A stretch of DNA of 64,000 bases, taken from NCBI RefSeq assembly GCF_002399615.1, contig NZ_DHDZ01000059.1, positions 82,267 through 146,266 on the forward strand, in the 5' to 3' direction. This DNA is from Pedobacter sp. UBA4863. Its GTDB lineage: Bacteria > Bacteroidota > Bacteroidia > Sphingobacteriales > Sphingobacteriaceae. The notes beneath the pieces were generated by a model, which searched no databases, was not told the origin of the DNA, and worked only from the letters and a program-made list of their open reading frames with translations. Positions 1 through 9,078 of the stretch are shown piece by piece. How positions within the stretch are numbered: the stretch's first letter is position 1; each line of letters opens with the position of its first letter. The translations under genes and the position numbers were made by a program.

Positions 1-1
1 T

Positions 2-472
2 ACTTTTTTGTCGAATCCAATGGGAATAGCAATGGTATCATTGCAAAAAATAAAAAATCTATATTTTGTGAGTGCCATATTACCAGCTGTTTATTGGGTG
101 GGTATATTAATAAGCTTTAAATATTTCGGTCTGTTCTCTTTTGGTTTATTTAAATTTTTCGCTTTTTTTATTTCAGGATTATATTATTTGTATCAAGCTA
201 AAAGTATATTTAATATCAACTGGATTGTTTTTTTAAAAAGAAATATAGTGTCCATATTATCCTGTAGTATTGTGATCTATTTAATTAATTTAAAGCTGCA
301 AGTTTATCTTCCAGTCCAGCAGGGAAAACTAGAAATATTGCAATATACCATAGTATTTATATCATATTCTGCACTAGGCAGCCTCACTTATTATTTGTTT
401 TCATCGGAATTTAGAAAAGTTTTGAATGATATTTTTAGAGAAATTTTTAAAGTTAAAGCCGTAGCTCCATGA
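2..472 (+). CDS. C-terminal part of a Wzx-type polysaccharide flippase (partial)
   Basis: The frame is already open at the left edge, so this is only the last ~157 residues of a longer protein. What is visible is mostly hydrophobic, with about four membrane-spanning segments separated by short basic loops. The first motif, SNPMGIAMVSLQK, resembles the conserved segment before the last helices of MOP-superfamily O-antigen flippases. Such proteins move undecaprenyl-linked repeat units across the inner membrane. The stop overlaps the start of the next glycosyltransferase by 4 bases, and a Wzy-like polymerase lies 6 kb downstream, which fits a Wzx/Wzy locus. Assignment rests on composition and context because most of the protein is missing. 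Confidence 0.65.
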   Translation, partial: TFLSNPMGIAMVSLQKIKNLYFVSAILPAVYWVGILISFKYFGLFSFGLFKFFAFFISGLYYLYQAKSIFNINWIVFLKRNIVSILSCSIVIYLINLKLQVYLPVQQGKLEILQYTIVFISYSALGSLTYYLFSSEFRKVLNDIFREIFKVKAVAP

Positions 473-1722
473 AAAAGAAAAGATTATTGGTATTTAGTGA
501 TTGTTATATCTATGGTGGCAGCGAACGGCTCATGTCTTTCTTAATTAAAAATGAGGTTTTGAACGAAAGTTATGACCTAATATATGCTTACAGAAAACAC
601 AAAGAATACGAAGAAGGTTTAAAAAATGAAGGTTTGTTAAATAGAAAAGGGAATTTTCCATTAATCTTACTATCCAACGAAACTTTTTTTTATAAAGTAA
701 ATGCCAAGATTAGTAATCAAGCATTAAGGCTAATAATTAAAATCCCTTTTTTTATTATTGAAAAGATAGGTCTATATTTTTTGTGGAACATTTTTGTTTT
801 TATGAAACTATTATTAACGACCAAGCCAGATATTATTCACGTTAATAATGGAGGTTATCCAGCAGCTAAAAGCTGTAACATTCTAGTTGTCGCAAATTTT
901 TTGACAATTAGATCAAAAGTTATTTATCAAGTAAATAATCAAGCAAGAAAACGTAAGATTTTTTTCGAAAAATTTTACGATGCTTTTGTTCATAAGAATG
1001 TTAGTCGTTTTATTAACGCATCAAATAACGCAAAACAACAATTGGTAGTCAACAGAAATTTTGATCCCAATAAAATACTAGTAATAAACAATTGTGTCCC
1101 ATTACCAGAAATTAGAATAAACAAAACTGATATTTGTGAAGAATTGAATATACCAAAAGATAGCTTTTTGATTGTGGAAGTAGCATTTTTATCTGAAAGA
1201 AAAGGACAGAGATATTTGATAGATGCATTGTATAAATTATTTGAAAACGGAAGTATTTCTAAAAACAAGGTGTATTGTGCTTTTATTGGAAATGGTATAG
1301 ATGAAGGGCTCTTGAGAAATCATATATCCGAACTAGACTTATCTTCAAATGTTTTTTTGCTAGGGTATAGAAAGAATAGCGAGGACTTTATCTCAGCATG
1401 TGATTTGTTTCTATTACCTTCGATAAAGGATGAGGATATGCCCTTGGTAATTTTGTCGGCTTTAGGCTATGGGAAAGCTATCGTTGCGACTGATTTTGCA
1501 GGTATTTCCCAAGTAATAGAAAATGGCGTTAATGGGATATTATTGAAAAATGATTTGGAAACATTTACTACAAGCATCGCTTATGAAATTAAGCACTTAT
1601 ATGACGACGAAGTTTTAAGGAAGAAAATGGGTGATAATGCTCGAAAAGTTTATAAGGATTATAGCCCAAAAAGTTATGGAATGAAGCTTAAAGAAACATA
1701 TGAAAAAGTTCTTGCAAACTAA
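469..1722 (+). CDS. Glycosyltransferase family 4 (GT-B), surface polysaccharide
   Basis: Predicted cytoplasmic GT4 transferase of 417 residues that would add a sugar to the growing lipid-linked repeat unit. The C-terminal half has the GT-B signature: a donor-site segment around residues 238-250 (VAFLSERKGQRYL) and the nucleotide-sugar loop at 319-340 (KDEDMPLVILSALGYGKAIV). In the usual EX7E motif of this family the second glutamate is replaced here: E322 is followed by Ser330. A hydrophobic stretch near residues 95-110 may associate with the membrane. It overlaps its neighbours by 4 and 23 bases, so translation is probably coupled. Donor and acceptor cannot be read from the sequence. Confidence 0.85.
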   Translation: MKKKRLLVFSDCYIYGGSERLMSFLIKNEVLNESYDLIYAYRKHKEYEEGLKNEGLLNRKGNFPLILLSNETFFYKVNAKISNQALRLIIKIPFFIIEKIGLYFLWNIFVFMKLLLTTKPDIIHVNNGGYPAAKSCNILVVANFLTIRSKVIYQVNNQARKRKIFFEKFYDAFVHKNVSRFINASNNAKQQLVVNRNFDPNKILVINNCVPLPEIRINKTDICEELNIPKDSFLIVEVAFLSERKGQRYLIDALYKLFENGSISKNKVYCAFIGNGIDEGLLRNHISELDLSSNVFLLGYRKNSEDFISACDLFLLPSIKDEDMPLVILSALGYGKAIVATDFAGISQVIENGVNGILLKNDLETFTTSIAYEIKHLYDDEVLRKKMGDNARKVYKDYSPKSYGMKLKETYEKVLAN

Positions 1723-2644
1723 GGAAACAGTATTGCTAATTGGCGGAACTGGCTTTATAGGCAAGAATATAATTGATTATGTTTTAAATAATAAGACAAA
1801 TTCAGTATATAAGTTTATTGTTTTATCAAGACATCTTCATACAGAGAGATGCAATTCCGTTGAATATGTAGTTGGTGATTACTCGAATGTAAATTTGCTG
1901 ATGGAACTTTTTACAAGATGGAAGTTTACAAAAGTTTTTCATTGTGCCACATCAACTACACCTTTATCATCTGGCAATAATATATTAGGAGATATTAATG
2001 GTAATTTAATCGCAACAATTGGCCTGCTGGATGTAATGAAACATTTCGATTGTAAACATATCTTGTATTTGTCATCTGGAGGTGCAGTTTATGGAGAAAA
2101 GAAAGTAAGTTTGATTTCTGAAAATGAAATTTGTTATCCAATGAGTTCTTATGGGGTTGTAAAACTTACCATTGAAAATTACTTACGGCTCTACCAAAAG
2201 CAATATGGTATTAATTATTTGATACTAAGGATTTCCAATCCTTTCGGAAAATTTCACACCTCCGAAAAGCAAGGAGTTATTAATATAGCTATAAGAAGAG
2301 CCCTAAGAGGAGAGCTAGTAGAAGTTTGGGGTAATGGTAGCCAGTCAAAAGACTATATTTATGTTGATATCCTGGTTAAATTTATTTTTCAAGTAGTTGA
2401 AAGCAATTGCATCAATAAAACACTAAATGTTGGTTCTGGGGAAACTCATAGCTTGAACAGTATTTTAGATGTAATTAAATTATATTTGCCAGACTTAAGA
2501 GTTAAGTACCTTGATTCTAAGATAACAGATGTTAAGGATTTTTGCCTAAACATCTCACTTTTAAAATCATTTGTCGATTTTGAAGTTTTAGACTTTAAAG
2601 ACACGATTCAAAAAACAATTGCTTGGGAAATGACGAATCTTTAA
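1700..2644 (+). CDS. NAD(P)-dependent sugar epimerase/dehydratase (extended SDR)
   Basis: Rossmann-fold nucleotide-sugar enzyme of 314 residues. The N-terminus has the GGTGFIG dinucleotide-binding motif (about residues 15-21), a serine-rich active-site segment (LYLSSGGAVYG) and the catalytic YGVVK. This is the layout of the GalE/extended SDR family. The start overlaps the upstream glycosyltransferase by 23 bases. It probably makes or modifies one of the activated sugars of the polysaccharide. The exact reaction (4-epimerase, 4-reductase or 4,6-dehydratase) cannot be told from motifs alone. It sits directly before the CDP-glucose pathway genes, so a role on a CDP-sugar is possible but unproven. 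Confidence 0.8.
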   Translation: MKKFLQTKETVLLIGGTGFIGKNIIDYVLNNKTNSVYKFIVLSRHLHTERCNSVEYVVGDYSNVNLLMELFTRWKFTKVFHCATSTTPLSSGNNILGDINGNLIATIGLLDVMKHFDCKHILYLSSGGAVYGEKKVSLISENEICYPMSSYGVVKLTIENYLRLYQKQYGINYLILRISNPFGKFHTSEKQGVINIAIRRALRGELVEVWGNGSQSKDYIYVDILVKFIFQVVESNCINKTLNVGSGETHSLNSILDVIKLYLPDLRVKYLDSKITDVKDFCLNISLLKSFVDFEVLDFKDTIQKTIAWEMTNL

Positions 2645-2687
2645 TTTAATTAGTATAAGATTTTCTGATTTACAATTATAAAAAACT

Positions 2688-3476
2688 ATGAAGGCAGTAA
2701 TATTATGTGGAGGATATGGTACAAGAATTCGCGATGTTGCGGATGATATTCCTAAACCAATGATACCAATTGGAGGCAAGCCGATAATTTGGCATATTAT
2801 GAAAACTTATGCAGTTTATGGGTATACAGATTTTATCTTATGTATGGGATATAAAAGCGAAGTTATTAAAGATTTTTTTATTAATTACGAGCTTAGGAGT
2901 GCAGATGTTACCATAAAATTAGGTAAGAAATCTGAACAGGTAATTTCAGAGACAAGCCATGACGAAGATGGTTGGGAAATTACTCTTGCCGAAACAGGAA
3001 TTAAAGCGATGACAGGAGCTAGAGTACGCCGTATCAAAAAATACATAGGTAACGATCCTTACTTTCTGCTTACATATGGCGATGGCGTTGGCGATATCGA
3101 CATTGACGCTTTGGTAACCTTTCATAAATCACATGGGAAGATGGTAACTCTTACAGGAGTGCGCCCACCAGGCCGTTTCGGCGAATTAGGCATCTCAGAC
3201 GATGGTTCGACCATAATTGGTTTTAACGAAAAACCCCAAGCAAGCGGCGGGCGAATTAATGGAGGATATTTTGTTTGTAACAGAGAATTTTTAGACATCT
3301 TAAGTGATGCTGAGGACTTGGTTTTAGAGCAAGAACCTATGAAAAAATTAGTGGAATTAGGTGAACTAAAAGTCTTTGAACACGATGGCTTTTGGCAACC
3401 AATGGATACATCTAGAGAATACTCCCTATTAAATGAATTGTATAATAATAATGAAGCACCTTGGGTAAAATGGTAG
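2688..3476 (+). CDS. rfbF: Glucose-1-phosphate cytidylyltransferase
   Basis: Makes CDP-glucose from CTP and glucose-1-phosphate, the first step to CDP-linked deoxysugars. The 262-residue length fits RfbF/DdhA (about 257). The N-terminal nucleotide-binding signature is clear: AVILCGGYGTRIRD followed by IPKPMIPIGGKPIIWHIMK. Further support is the FLLTYGDGVGDID metal-binding region and the RPPGRFGELGI segment typical of this family rather than of RmlA. Its 3' end overlaps rfbG by 16 bases, and the two are almost always paired. Confidence is high. Confidence 0.95.
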   Translation: MKAVILCGGYGTRIRDVADDIPKPMIPIGGKPIIWHIMKTYAVYGYTDFILCMGYKSEVIKDFFINYELRSADVTIKLGKKSEQVISETSHDEDGWEITLAETGIKAMTGARVRRIKKYIGNDPYFLLTYGDGVGDIDIDALVTFHKSHGKMVTLTGVRPPGRFGELGISDDGSTIIGFNEKPQASGGRINGGYFVCNREFLDILSDAEDLVLEQEPMKKLVELGELKVFEHDGFWQPMDTSREYSLLNELYNNNEAPWVKW

Positions 3477-4585
3477 AAAAGATAGTGTTTGGAGATATAT
3501 ATCGTAATAAAAGAGTTTTAGTTACAGGAAATACAGGGTTTAAAGGTGCCTGGTTGAGTACGTGGCTAATATCATTAGGAGCAGATGTTTACGGGATATC
3601 GAATGAAATAGTAACTCAGCCATCAATGTTTGAAGAGTTAAAGCTCGAGGAAAAGATGATTCATTATTTTGCTGATGTTAGAGATCTAAGTGCCGTAAAA
3701 AATATAATCGAAAAAATAGAGCCCCATTTTGTTTTTCATTTAGCGGCCCAGCCAATTGTTTCTCTTTCATATAAAGAACCTGTTGATACAATTTCCACCA
3801 ATGTGATGGGAACAACCAATATTTTGGAATGTTTACGTAACTACCAAAAACCCTGTACTGCAATTATTATTACAAGTGATAAATGTTATGATAATGTTGA
3901 ATGGATTTATGGTTACAAGGAGACAGATGCTTTAGGAGGAAAAGATGTTTATAGCGGAAGTAAAGGAGCCGCCGAGCTGATTTTTAAATCCTACTTTCAC
4001 TCATTTTTTAAAAATGAAAAAGGAACAGTTCAAATAGCATCGGCGAGAGCCGGAAATGTTATTGGGGGAGGAGATTGGGCTTTAGATAGAATTGTTCCAG
4101 ATTGTATGCGTTCGTGGAGTGAAGGTAAAATAGTAGAGATTAGAAGTCCAAGAGCGACCCGACCTTGGCAACATGTTTTAGAGCCACTTAGCGGATATCT
4201 GCAATTAGGAGAAAGACTATTTAAAGATCACTCCTTGAATGGAGAAAGCTTTAATTTTGGACCAAAACCCGAATATAATCATACAGTTCAAGAGTTGTTA
4301 GAGGATATGAGTACACGTTGGAATTTCGAAAATTCGAAAGACGCTTACACTGTAACTGGAGACATCAAGTTCTATGAAGCTGGATTATTGAAGTTAAATT
4401 GTGATAAAGCTTTGTTTTATTTTCAGTGGAAACCGACGCTTGATTACAAAAATTTAATCCAGTTTACGAGTGATTGGTACTTCGAGTTCTATAAGAAAAA
4501 AGGCGAAATGTTCTCTTATACAACATCTCAGATAAAGAGATATGAAGATTTGGCCACAATGGATGAGATACAATGGACAAAGTAA
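3461..4585 (+). CDS. rfbG: CDP-glucose 4,6-dehydratase
   Basis: Converts CDP-glucose to CDP-4-keto-6-deoxyglucose with bound NAD. The 374-residue length is normal for RfbG/DdhB. The protein shows the NAD-binding TGNTGFKGAWL near residues 21-31, the active-site TSDKCYDN segment and the catalytic YSGSK. It overlaps rfbF upstream by 16 bases and the cupin downstream by 13. The product can feed several CDP-sugars: through RfbH to 3,6-dideoxyhexoses, or through epimerisation and reduction to 6-deoxyhexoses. No RfbH-like aminotransferase-fold dehydrase is present in the window, so the second route is favoured. Confidence 0.95.
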   Translation: MGKMVEKIVFGDIYRNKRVLVTGNTGFKGAWLSTWLISLGADVYGISNEIVTQPSMFEELKLEEKMIHYFADVRDLSAVKNIIEKIEPHFVFHLAAQPIVSLSYKEPVDTISTNVMGTTNILECLRNYQKPCTAIIITSDKCYDNVEWIYGYKETDALGGKDVYSGSKGAAELIFKSYFHSFFKNEKGTVQIASARAGNVIGGGDWALDRIVPDCMRSWSEGKIVEIRSPRATRPWQHVLEPLSGYLQLGERLFKDHSLNGESFNFGPKPEYNHTVQELLEDMSTRWNFENSKDAYTVTGDIKFYEAGLLKLNCDKALFYFQWKPTLDYKNLIQFTSDWYFEFYKKKGEMFSYTTSQIKRYEDLATMDEIQWTK

Positions 4586-5019
4586 CAACAATAGAAGGGG
4601 TTCTATTAAGTCCATTAAAAAGAATATATCATCCTATGGGTGATGTGTTACATGGCATGAAAAAATCAGATCCTGGATATGTAGATTTTGGAGAAGCTTA
4701 TTTTTCTACAATAAATTTCGGAGACGCAAAACCATGGAAAAGACATCTGAAGATGACCTTAAATTTTGTAGTTCCAGTTGGAGAAATTCGCTTTGTAATT
4801 TATGATCGTCGGGAAAACAGCGTTACGAAAGAATGCTTTTTTGATGTTGTTTTAGGCGAAAATAATTACCAGAGAATTACTATTCCTCCAGGTCTATGGG
4901 TTGCTTTTAAAGGAATTGGCGAAGAATTTAATTTGTTGTTAAACTTAGCCGATTTAGAACATGATCCAAATGAGGTTGAAAGAAAGAGTGACTTGACAGA
5001 GATTGCATATAAATGGTGA
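4573..5019 (+). CDS. RmlC-like cupin, probable CDP-4-keto-6-deoxyhexose 3,5-epimerase
   Basis: A 148-residue single-domain protein related to dTDP-4-dehydrorhamnose 3,5-epimerase. Visible family features are IYHPMGDVLHGMKK near the N-terminus, the strand pattern around GEIRFVIYDRR, and ITIPPGLWVAFKGIG, which matches the IPPGVWHGF-type segment of cupin epimerases. It is shorter than RmlC (about 180) and lies between rfbG and a reductase, with overlaps of 13 and 7 bases. The inferred substrate is therefore the CDP-4-keto sugar made by RfbG rather than a dTDP sugar. Product stereochemistry cannot be derived from the sequence. Confidence 0.75.
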   Translation: MDKVTTIEGVLLSPLKRIYHPMGDVLHGMKKSDPGYVDFGEAYFSTINFGDAKPWKRHLKMTLNFVVPVGEIRFVIYDRRENSVTKECFFDVVLGENNYQRITIPPGLWVAFKGIGEEFNLLLNLADLEHDPNEVERKSDLTEIAYKW

Positions 5020-5963
5020 AGAAAAGAGTTCTTGTTACGGGCGGTAGCGGCTATATAGGTGGTCGGCTCTGTCTTCACTTAGCAGCAGAAGGATATGCGG
5101 TGACGTCGCTTTGTCACTCTAAAATACCGTCAGACCAAGATTGGGTTTCCAAAATGGAACGCATCGTAGTTGGAGATGTAAGAGATGAAAGCTTTTTGGA
5201 AGAGCTAGCAGAAGATAAATATGAAATTGTAATTCATCTGGTTTCTTTAGATCATAATCAATCCAATAATTCACCTACTTTAGTTAGCGCTGTAAATATA
5301 ACCCCAGTATGGACTTTGCTAGATGTTTTTTCAAAACAAGGACTAAAAAAATTCATTTATCTTTCTACGGCACAAGTATACGGCGCTAAGCTAAATGGAA
5401 AAATTAATGAAAGCCAAAAACCAGATACACAAAGCCCTTATGGCTTAACACACCAGATAGGGGAAATAATTTGTAATTATTTCAATAACACAACAGCTCT
5501 TCGTTGCCATAATGTACGCCTTTCAAATAGCTATGGTTCACCTGTTTTTGAAGAGAATAATTGCTGGTGGTTGGCCGTTAATAACTTGTGTCAGATGGCA
5601 TATCTTGAAAAAAAAATAGTTCTGCAATCTGATGGCTCTCCTTTACGCGATTTCATACATGGATGGGATGTTTGCCAAGGAATTCAGAAAATAATTGAAA
5701 CCTCAGATGATAGTCTAACTTATAATCTCAGCTCAGGAATAACTATTTCAATTTTAGACATAGCTAAGACAATAAAAAAGATATTTAAAAGTCGTTATCA
5801 TATTGAATTAGACATCATAAAAGCTGAGAAAAAAATGAATACTGTTGTCCATAATTACTCGATCGATAATAGTTTGATTCGTAGTATAGGATTTAAACCA
5901 AAATGGGATTTGGAGCAAGGAATACATGATCTATTCAGTTTTCTAGAGAAAAATAATGCTTAA
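5013..5963 (+). CDS. NAD(P)-dependent reductase/epimerase (SDR), CDP-deoxysugar pathway
   Basis: Extended SDR of 316 residues. It starts with the cofactor-binding VTGGSGYIGGRLC and has the segment FIYLSTAQVYGA and the catalytic YGLTH, where the usual lysine position (YxxxK) appears to be histidine. Placed straight after rfbF, rfbG and the 3,5-epimerase-like cupin, with 7 bases of overlap, it most likely acts on the 4-keto-6-deoxy intermediate to give the final CDP-6-deoxyhexose. The apparent loss of the lysine should be checked by alignment, because it could mean altered chemistry. Family assignment is firm; the reaction is an inference from neighbours. Confidence 0.78.
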   Translation: MVKKRVLVTGGSGYIGGRLCLHLAAEGYAVTSLCHSKIPSDQDWVSKMERIVVGDVRDESFLEELAEDKYEIVIHLVSLDHNQSNNSPTLVSAVNITPVWTLLDVFSKQGLKKFIYLSTAQVYGAKLNGKINESQKPDTQSPYGLTHQIGEIICNYFNNTTALRCHNVRLSNSYGSPVFEENNCWWLAVNNLCQMAYLEKKIVLQSDGSPLRDFIHGWDVCQGIQKIIETSDDSLTYNLSSGITISILDIAKTIKKIFKSRYHIELDIIKAEKKMNTVVHNYSIDNSLIRSIGFKPKWDLEQGIHDLFSFLEKNNA

Positions 5964-5974
5964 AAAGATGAATA

Positions 5975-6763
5975 ATGCCACTAATAAGTGTAATTGTAAC
6001 AACTTATAATCGTAGAGAACTTTTAGCCGAAACTTTAAGTTCTATTCTAAATCAAACTTTTCAAGACTTTGAACTAATAGTCGTCGACAATTTTTCAGAC
6101 TACGATTTTTTTAGCCATATAGAGAGCTTTAACAGTTCAAAAATTAAAGCCTACCAGAATAATAATGAAGGTATAATTGCTGCTAATAGAAATTATGGGC
6201 TTACAAAACGAAGTGGAGATTTTATTGCCTTTTGCGATGATGACGATATTTGGCTACCTAATAAATTAGAGAAACAGATTGAGGTATTTAAAGCAAATGA
6301 AAAGGCTAAACAAATAATCTATACAGAAGTAATCTTGTTTGGTAGTGACACGAAACAACAAATATCAAATCGTAAGTCAATCCGGAATATTAATCAACTC
6401 ATTAAAAGAAACCAAATCGCACTTTCGAGTACCTTGATTTCTTATTCAGATGTTATTAGTTTTGATGAAGACCCTACGCTAACTGCATGTGAAGATTTTT
6501 ACCTTTGGTTAACTTTAGTCAAAAATGGATACTCATTAGTATATATTGAAGATCCTTTAATAAAATATCGAGTTAACAGTAATTCTGCGTACAACAAGGA
6601 TGCTCATTTGTCTCACATCAAGACAATTCATGCTTTGGTTAAATACACCTTAAAATTTGGGTTTCGGGACGTTAAAGTCTCAAGCTATATTTATGTGATT
6701 TATAGAGAACTCTTTAAGTTCTATTTGAAAAATCTAATAGCAAAGTTTAGAAGTAATGCTTGA
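5975..6763 (+). CDS. Glycosyltransferase family 2 (GT-A)
   Basis: A 262-residue inverting GT2 enzyme, predicted to act at the cytoplasmic face on the lipid-linked repeat unit. The N-terminus ISVIVTTYNRRELLAETLSS is the standard GT2 opening. The metal/nucleotide DXD region is IAFCDDDDIWLPNKL near residues 84-98, and ACEDFYLWL matches the later ED motif. It lies 11 bases after the SDR and overlaps the polymerase gene by 8 bases. The linkage formed is unknown. Confidence 0.88.
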   Translation: MPLISVIVTTYNRRELLAETLSSILNQTFQDFELIVVDNFSDYDFFSHIESFNSSKIKAYQNNNEGIIAANRNYGLTKRSGDFIAFCDDDDIWLPNKLEKQIEVFKANEKAKQIIYTEVILFGSDTKQQISNRKSIRNINQLIKRNQIALSSTLISYSDVISFDEDPTLTACEDFYLWLTLVKNGYSLVYIEDPLIKYRVNSNSAYNKDAHLSHIKTIHALVKYTLKFGFRDVKVSSYIYVIYRELFKFYLKNLIAKFRSNA

Positions 6764-7982
6764 AAAACAAGATAAAGGCAATAAGGAAATAATATTTGGA
6801 CAAAAAGTTGTTATTTATCTCTGTTTTTATTTTGGTATTGCGGCTATTTTAGATTTTTTTTTAAAAATTAAGTTTTTAGGTCTTTCTTTTTTTGTTACAA
6901 TACTTCCTTATTCGCTTCTAGCATTTGTTTTCTTTAAAAATTTAAGAAAAATAAATGCGCTGCATAAGTTCCTATATGTAATATTAGTTGGGTTGTTTTT
7001 AATCATTGTGCTATTACGCTCATTATATTATAATGAGAATCTGATAAACTTAATTGGTACGAATAGATATGTTTTTTTTGTGCCGTTAGTGCTAATGCTA
7101 TTTGAAAGAATAAATTTTGATAACCTAAGAAATGTTAAAGTTTCCTTTTTTTTATTTATTATACTAGCCATTCATGCTGTAAATTCAGTTTTTTATATTT
7201 CTGGACTTCCATTTATAGAACATGTGGATGTATTGGCAGATGACTATGTAGCATTTGGCAGATTTGGTGGAATAATGGGAGGCGCTAATGTGCAAGCAGT
7301 CTTTACATCTACTATTTATCTAATCCTAGTTTTGTCTAACTGGAGGATGTCATTGTCGAGATTTATAATAATTTCAATCGTCGCTATTGTTGCCGTTATG
7401 CCAACAGTTTCAAAAGGAGGGGCTTTAATACTTTTATTCGGACTATCTTATTATGTTTTTAAAAATATAAGCTCAGGAAGTGTAGTGAGGAAAATAAGTT
7501 TGGTAACAATATTATCTATTGTTGTATTATTTTTTATGTATGAGAGTTATCTTTCAAATTTAGGACTGTTATACACTGCTTTTTCTAATAGATTGGAAGC
7601 CGACGACATATCGTCGGGGAGGTGGGAGAGGCTAGATTACTTTTGGTCTATTATTAATGAAAATTTAGTTAGGTATTTTATAGGAGCTCCAGGTTCAGCA
7701 TTAACCCAAGGAGGAAACGATGTAAGCGATAACGTTTTTACTCTTTTGCCTGTAAACTTTGGCTTTGTATTTTCATTAATATTTTTCTCTTATATGGCTA
7801 TTATTGTCCGTAATTATTATCGTAATGCTTTTAATTTAAATCTGTTTTTGCTGACAATTTTTATTGTTAGCCTAGTAAATAACTCTATCATATGGACTGC
7901 GTGGAGTTATTATGTAATATTTGGTTTTTTCTATCTCCTACACACTAACAAGGTAAGCAAGGAGCTGGTAACTAATAGTTAA
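6756..7982 (+). CDS. Wzy-like O-antigen/surface polysaccharide polymerase
   Basis: Integral membrane protein of 408 residues with about ten hydrophobic helices along its length and one longer polar periplasmic loop around residues 275-320 (ADDISSGRWERLDYFW). That is the usual architecture of Wzy and Wzy/RfaL-like proteins, which join repeat units at the periplasmic face. The SGRxxxW segment in the large loop is typical of the family. Sequence conservation of Wzy proteins is poor, so the call depends on topology plus the location among glycosyltransferases and a flippase. It overlaps the preceding GT2 by 8 bases. Confidence 0.78.
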   Translation: MLEKQDKGNKEIIFGQKVVIYLCFYFGIAAILDFFLKIKFLGLSFFVTILPYSLLAFVFFKNLRKINALHKFLYVILVGLFLIIVLLRSLYYNENLINLIGTNRYVFFVPLVLMLFERINFDNLRNVKVSFFLFIILAIHAVNSVFYISGLPFIEHVDVLADDYVAFGRFGGIMGGANVQAVFTSTIYLILVLSNWRMSLSRFIIISIVAIVAVMPTVSKGGALILLFGLSYYVFKNISSGSVVRKISLVTILSIVVLFFMYESYLSNLGLLYTAFSNRLEADDISSGRWERLDYFWSIINENLVRYFIGAPGSALTQGGNDVSDNVFTLLPVNFGFVFSLIFFSYMAIIVRNYYRNAFNLNLFLLTIFIVSLVNNSIIWTAWSYYVIFGFFYLLHTNKVSKELVTNS

Positions 7983-8001
7983 AATTAAATCATAGCCCTG
8001 A

Positions 8002-9078
8002 ATGAAAATCGCGTATTTGTTGCCCAGACTTGATAATAAAAGTTCTATAACTCTATTTAAGGATTTAATTCCTAAGCTAAAGCAATTAAATAGTAATATC
8101 GAGATCGATATTTATTTTTTTGATAACGAAGTGTCGTTGCATTTCCCTCATAAGACACATAAAATAGATTTTTTTTCAGGGTCAATTGCTTTAAATAATT
8201 ACGATATTGTTCATTCCAGTGGTATAAGACCGAATGTGTATGTTTGGTTAAACAAATGGCGTTTCGGTTCTAATTCCAGATTTGTTACCACCATTCATAG
8301 CTTTATTTATGAAGATTTCAAAAATCAATTTTCTTCATTTTTAGCTTTTTTATATACCAAGATGTGGCTTTCGCTTCTAAATTCTCAACACGCTGTAGTA
8401 GTACTCACCGAGGTAGCTAAGACTTATTATCTTGATAAAATTAAATCGAGAATAGAAGTTGTCAATAATGGAAAAGGCCCCTTGCAGAACGATTTAATGT
8501 CTGAAGAGGATGTCAAACTAATGGAAGCCTTTGTTAGTAAATTTTCCTATGTGATAGGCACACATGCAGTTGTGTCCAAAATAAAAGGGTTAGATACAGT
8601 AGTAAAAGGTCTAGTGACCCTTAAAGATTATTGTTTTGTTATTGTAGGGGATGGGCCGGAAGTTGAAAGTTTGAAAAGATTAGCACAAGAATTAAATGTG
8701 CAAAACAGAATTTTGTTTATAGGCTTCAGAAAGAATATAGGCTCTTTTTTTAGATTTTATGATATGTATGTAATGCCATCTAGGAGCGAGGGACTACCTC
8801 TAGCTCTTATAGAAGCTGTATCTTCTAGAACTTTCTGTCTCACTAGTGATATACCTACTTTTATCGAACTTTTTGAAGATGATGAGGTGCCAAAGTTCAA
8901 GCTAGATGATGTGGATGATTTTTGTAAGCAAATTTTGAAATATAAAGACAAATTTCTTATACAAGAAAGAATTGAAAAGGCATACATAAAGTACACCAAT
9001 AGATACACCGACGAAGTTATGGCTAGAAATTATTATAATCTATATTTAGAACTTTGTAAGACTGTTAACAGTGCATAA
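8002..9078 (+). CDS. Glycosyltransferase family 4 (GT-B)
   Basis: A 358-residue GT4 transferase with the full C-terminal donor-binding signature. The segment MPSRSEGLPLALIEAVSS carries an intact EX7E (E263 and E271), and FCLTSDIPTFIEL follows. Earlier there is IVGDGPEVESLKRLAQEL, the hinge region before the donor site. It is expected to transfer a nucleotide-sugar donor with retention. It starts 19 bases after the polymerase gene and overlaps the next transferase by 8 bases. Unlike the GT4 protein at the left end, its catalytic motif is complete. Confidence 0.9.
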   Translation: MKIAYLLPRLDNKSSITLFKDLIPKLKQLNSNIEIDIYFFDNEVSLHFPHKTHKIDFFSGSIALNNYDIVHSSGIRPNVYVWLNKWRFGSNSRFVTTIHSFIYEDFKNQFSSFLAFLYTKMWLSLLNSQHAVVVLTEVAKTYYLDKIKSRIEVVNNGKGPLQNDLMSEEDVKLMEAFVSKFSYVIGTHAVVSKIKGLDTVVKGLVTLKDYCFVIVGDGPEVESLKRLAQELNVQNRILFIGFRKNIGSFFRFYDMYVMPSRSEGLPLALIEAVSSRTFCLTSDIPTFIELFEDDEVPKFKLDDVDDFCKQILKYKDKFLIQERIEKAYIKYTNRYTDEVMARNYYNLYLELCKTVNSA

